64,000 nucleotides of DNA from Pantoea anthophila (GTDB taxonomy: Bacteria; Pseudomonadota; Gammaproteobacteria; Enterobacterales; Enterobacteriaceae), in the NCBI RefSeq assembly GCF_006494375.1, contig NZ_VHIZ01000064.1, positions 83,552-147,551 of the forward strand, in the 5' to 3' direction. Of this stretch, positions 61,524 through 64,000 are shown one piece after another (position 1 is the first letter of the stretch; each line of letters opens with the position of its first letter). The position numbers and the translations under genes are program-made. The notes under the pieces were generated by a model. The model saw nothing but the letters and a program-made list of their open reading frames with translations, was not told the DNA's origin and ran no database searches.

Positions 61524-62822
61524 ATGCATCAACAACATCATCCACTGTTAAGCGCCTCTTTAGGCACCCAGCGTGAAATCATCAGCTTTCACTTTGCTCA
61601 GGATCATGAGCGTCAGGTCTATATTCAGGCGGCATTGCACGGCGATGAACTGCCGGGGATGGCGGTGGCGTGGTTCCTGAAGCAGCGACTGCAGGCGCTG
61701 GAATCCGCCGGTCAACTCAAAGCCGCCTTTACGCTGGTGCCGGTTGCCAATCCTCTGGCACTGGGCCAGCACTGGCACGGTACTCACCTCGGACGTTTTC
61801 ATACCCTCTCCGGTCAGGATTTTAATCGCCGTTTCCCCTCACTGGGCACCACCCTGGCGGCCGGGCTGGCTGAGAGCCTGACCCAGAGTGAATCGCAGAA
61901 CAGAAGCCTGATCCGCGAGGCGATCGATCGCCATTACCGCGATACTGTCCCTAAGACCGAACTGGATGCACAGCGCTTCACGCTGATGCGAATGGCCAGC
62001 CAGGCCGATCTGATGATTGACCTGCACTGCGACTGGGAAGCCGTGCCACATCTCTACACCACCCCGCATGCGTGGCCGGATATTGAGCCGCTGGCGCGCT
62101 GGCTGGGCAGTGAAGTGCAGTTGCTCGCGCAAATCTCCGGCGGCGAACCCTTTGATGAAGCCTGCTGCGAACCCTGGCTGACGCTGGCGGAGCGGTTTGG
62201 CAAAGCGTATCCGATGCCACGTGGGCTGCTGCCGGTGACGCTGGAGCTGCGCGGCGTGCGTGATGTCTCGCCTGAGCAGGCGGAAAAGGATGCAGACGCG
62301 ATTATTTCAGCGTTGCAGGAGGGCGGCTATATCGGCTACAGCGAACCTTCGATTTCTGTGGAAGTGGCCGCGCCCGTTATTGGCGGTGATGAGCTGGTCC
62401 CGGCGAGCGCAGGCGGGGATGATGTGGTGGCCATCAATGACGGCCCCATCGGTTTAACCGTACCCGATGCAGCTGAAGCGCCGGGAGAAGCAGGCGTGAT
62501 CAAAGAACGCCATAGTGAGGGTTCCGCGGCCTCCTCCCCTGCCCTGAAGAACCCGCCGACACCTCTGGCTGGCTGTGAATATATTCACTCGCCGGTGTCA
62601 GGATTGATTTTCCATCGTAAACCGCTGGGCGCAGAGATTCGTCCGGGAGAGGTAGTGGCTGAGATTGTCGATCCACTGACGGATCACATCACCCCGCTGG
62701 TGGCGGAGCATGGCGGTATTCTGTATGCACGGCACTGGGTGAGGTTTGCCACGGCAGGTATGCTGGTGGTGAGGCTGGCGGGAGAGAAACCATTACGTAC
62801 AGGTGAGCTTTTAGTAAATTAA
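61524..62822 (+). CDS. Succinylglutamate desuccinylase/aspartoacylase-family zinc hydrolase
   Basis: 432 aa. Zinc ligands His39 and Glu42 (AALHGDELPGMAVAW) and His168 (MIDLHCDWEAVPH) are intact. The core ends near residue 272. A linker rich in Gly, Ala, Glu and Ser (about 274-347) then leads to a C-terminal beta domain of about 80 residues (YIHSPVSGLIFHRKPLGAEI to LLVN), a biotinyl/lipoyl-like fold found in this subfamily. It hydrolyses an N-acyl amino acid amide bond. The linker is unusually long and low in complexity. Stands alone. Confidence 0.85.
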   Translation: MHQQHHPLLSASLGTQREIISFHFAQDHERQVYIQAALHGDELPGMAVAWFLKQRLQALESAGQLKAAFTLVPVANPLALGQHWHGTHLGRFHTLSGQDFNRRFPSLGTTLAAGLAESLTQSESQNRSLIREAIDRHYRDTVPKTELDAQRFTLMRMASQADLMIDLHCDWEAVPHLYTTPHAWPDIEPLARWLGSEVQLLAQISGGEPFDEACCEPWLTLAERFGKAYPMPRGLLPVTLELRGVRDVSPEQAEKDADAIISALQEGGYIGYSEPSISVEVAAPVIGGDELVPASAGGDDVVAINDGPIGLTVPDAAEAPGEAGVIKERHSEGSAASSPALKNPPTPLAGCEYIHSPVSGLIFHRKPLGAEIRPGEVVAEIVDPLTDHITPLVAEHGGILYARHWVRFATAGMLVVRLAGEKPLRTGELLVN

Positions 62823-63121
62823 TTGAACCTGGAAAGGGTTTTATAAATCTTCTGTACGGTAGAAAACCCATTCCCTGATTGCCAATAATGATATGTCTGA
62901 GGCAATATTTTTTGATGCAAACGGGGCCATTTTGTATACTAGCTAAGCTACTCAAAGATGGTAGTCAATTAGTCTGGAATGGCCTGGAGATAGAAATCAG
63001 CATAACGCTCCGTTGCTATTTTAAGTTTATTACGAACCATTCTTAGTGAGAAAAATTTGTTTTCTCAAAAGAAATTAATATTCCAGAAGCAGAAATTAAA
63101 ATTCTATTGTAAGGATTTGCA
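62823..63121. other. A+T-rich intergenic region before the right-edge gene
   Basis: About 300 nt where base composition falls sharply from that of the upstream gene. No gene seen. It marks the left boundary of a compositionally foreign segment that continues to the window edge. Confidence 0.5.
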
Positions 63122-64000
63122 GTGACCAAAAAAAACCTTCTTTCTTTAAGCATTCTATTAGCCTTCACTATATTAGGATGCATGATTTCATATCATAAAG
63201 CGCCATTTGCTTTTGGTAGCGGAGACCATTATCTATTCCATGCATTTGGAAAATGGATTGCAAATGGTGAAGTTTTTACAAAAGACTTCATACATTTTCG
63301 CACACCAGGCCCTTATTACTATTACGGAATAATGCAGTATTTTTTTGGAGAAACATATTTAACCACAAGTACGTCATTATTGATGGAATCGCATGTTTTC
63401 CAGATGATAGCTAGCTTTGCATTAGCTCTGGCTGTGACGAAAAATATTTTTGGCAAATCTTCATTAACTATCGCAACAGCCACTGCTTTATTTTTCTTAG
63501 CCGCCCCGCCGATATATCAGTTAAGAACAGCACTTCCGGCAGCAGCATTAGCTTTATATCTTTTATCTTATTCGAATAACATCAATAATGGCAATAAAAA
63601 AAGCGAAAACGCCCAGGTCATTCTTAGTGGCATATTATTAGGGGTTTCTTTCTGGTTTGGTCAGGAGCTGTTCATATTTCTATCAATAAGTATATTTGCA
63701 GGCGAGTTTTCAGCAGGCAATAAAAAGCCATTGAAAGACAAAGCATTAAAAATACTGAAGCTTGCCTTGACGGCATTATTGGTTATAATGTCGGGAATTG
63801 CATGCCTTTATTTTAAGGGCGTGAGCATCCATGAATTTCTATATAACACCTTGTATTATGCTTTTTTTATTCAACCAAGCGGAATGGATGTTCCTTTTCC
63901 TTCATTCAGTCAGTCCTCACTGATTTATTATGTATGGATAGGATTTTTCGTAGCTTCGATAATAATTCTGAGTCTTTCAAGGAAACTATTTACACCAACT
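63122..64000 (+). CDS. Multi-pass membrane protein, GT-C glycosyltransferase-like, 3' end outside window
   Basis: 293 codons open from GTG at 63122 (AAGGA 7 nt upstream) to the right edge. The first membrane segment (LLSLSILLAFTILGCMISY) is followed by a periplasmic-type loop with GSGDHYLFHAFGKWIANGEV and DFIHFRTPGPYYYYG, the acidic-residue and P-x-x-Y arrangement of GT-C enzymes that use polyprenyl-phosphate sugars. At least six more hydrophobic segments follow. Very A+T-rich, unlike the backbone, so probably transferred. It could modify O-antigen or another surface glycan, but no family can be fixed from this part. Confidence 0.7.
   Translation, partial: MTKKNLLSLSILLAFTILGCMISYHKAPFAFGSGDHYLFHAFGKWIANGEVFTKDFIHFRTPGPYYYYGIMQYFFGETYLTTSTSLLMESHVFQMIASFALALAVTKNIFGKSSLTIATATALFFLAAPPIYQLRTALPAAALALYLLSYSNNINNGNKKSENAQVILSGILLGVSFWFGQELFIFLSISIFAGEFSAGNKKPLKDKALKILKLALTALLVIMSGIACLYFKGVSIHEFLYNTLYYAFFIQPSGMDVPFPSFSQSSLIYYVWIGFFVASIIILSLSRKLFTPT

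Noticed and set aside
1..64000. CRISPR arrays, insertion sequences, rRNA genes, replication origin
   Set aside because: No regularly spaced repeats, transposase genes, rRNA sequence or origin-like features were seen anywhere in the window.

Overview
The window reads as a chromosomal segment of an enterobacterium of the Pantoea/Erwinia type. Coding density is high. Many proteins are close relatives of E. coli ones, and backbone gene order follows E. coli: yeeX-yeeA-dacD-sbcB, then plaP, yeeZ and the complete hisLGDCBHAFI operon. Accessory blocks that E. coli lacks at these places interrupt this backbone. The genus is an inference from content; no rRNA is present.

Layout. 1-4804 (-): polar amino-acid ABC transporter in one unit with a cut-off cytoplasmic BisC-type molybdoenzyme. 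5449-7371: chemotaxis receptor behind a sigma-28 promoter. 7582-9321: small YmgB-like protein, RluA-family pseudouridine synthase, YaiL. 9461-12398: TetR regulator, aldonolactone-oxidase-type flavoprotein, family 8 glycosyltransferase. 12467-13588: Gfo/Idh/MocA dehydrogenase. 13922-13997: tRNA-Asn with promoter and terminator. 14160-23332: an accessory block with a frameshifted AraC regulator, a five-gene oligopeptide-type ABC transporter, an MFS transporter, and a chimeric ORF made of half an alcohol-dehydrogenase-like protein and half a class V aminotransferase. 23572-30494: KatG, a luciferase-like monooxygenase, a PhnD-like protein, a ketopantoate-reductase-like protein and a true LacI-type repressor with no lac genes nearby.

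30591-37354 is the yeeX-yeeA-dacD-sbcB backbone. Between dacD and sbcB lies a small A+T-rich type VI secretion cassette (Tlde1-like effector, overlapping membrane immunity candidate, Hcp). It is bracketed by two copies of the 14-bp sequence TATGGTTTACCATA. 37411-43496 is the threonate/tetronate catabolic operon (ltnD-otnK-otnC-otnI-permease) with a divergent DeoR regulator. 43547-49540 is putrescine uptake and breakdown: plaP with a YoeI-like leader ORF, puuA, and divergent puuD-puuR-puuB; puuC is absent here. 49853-51123 is gtrA-gtrB without a gtrC. 51736-59969 is yeeZ and the his operon with leader peptide and attenuator. 60084-62822 holds a YbaK-family deacylase, an orphan basic-amino-acid binding protein and an aspartoacylase-family zinc enzyme. 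An A+T-rich membrane glycosyltransferase-like gene begins at 63122 and runs off the right edge.

The most unusual items are the repeat-flanked orphan T6SS cassette with its unrecognised immunity protein, the in-frame chimeric ORF at 22469-23332, and the leader ORF that overlaps plaP by 11 nt.
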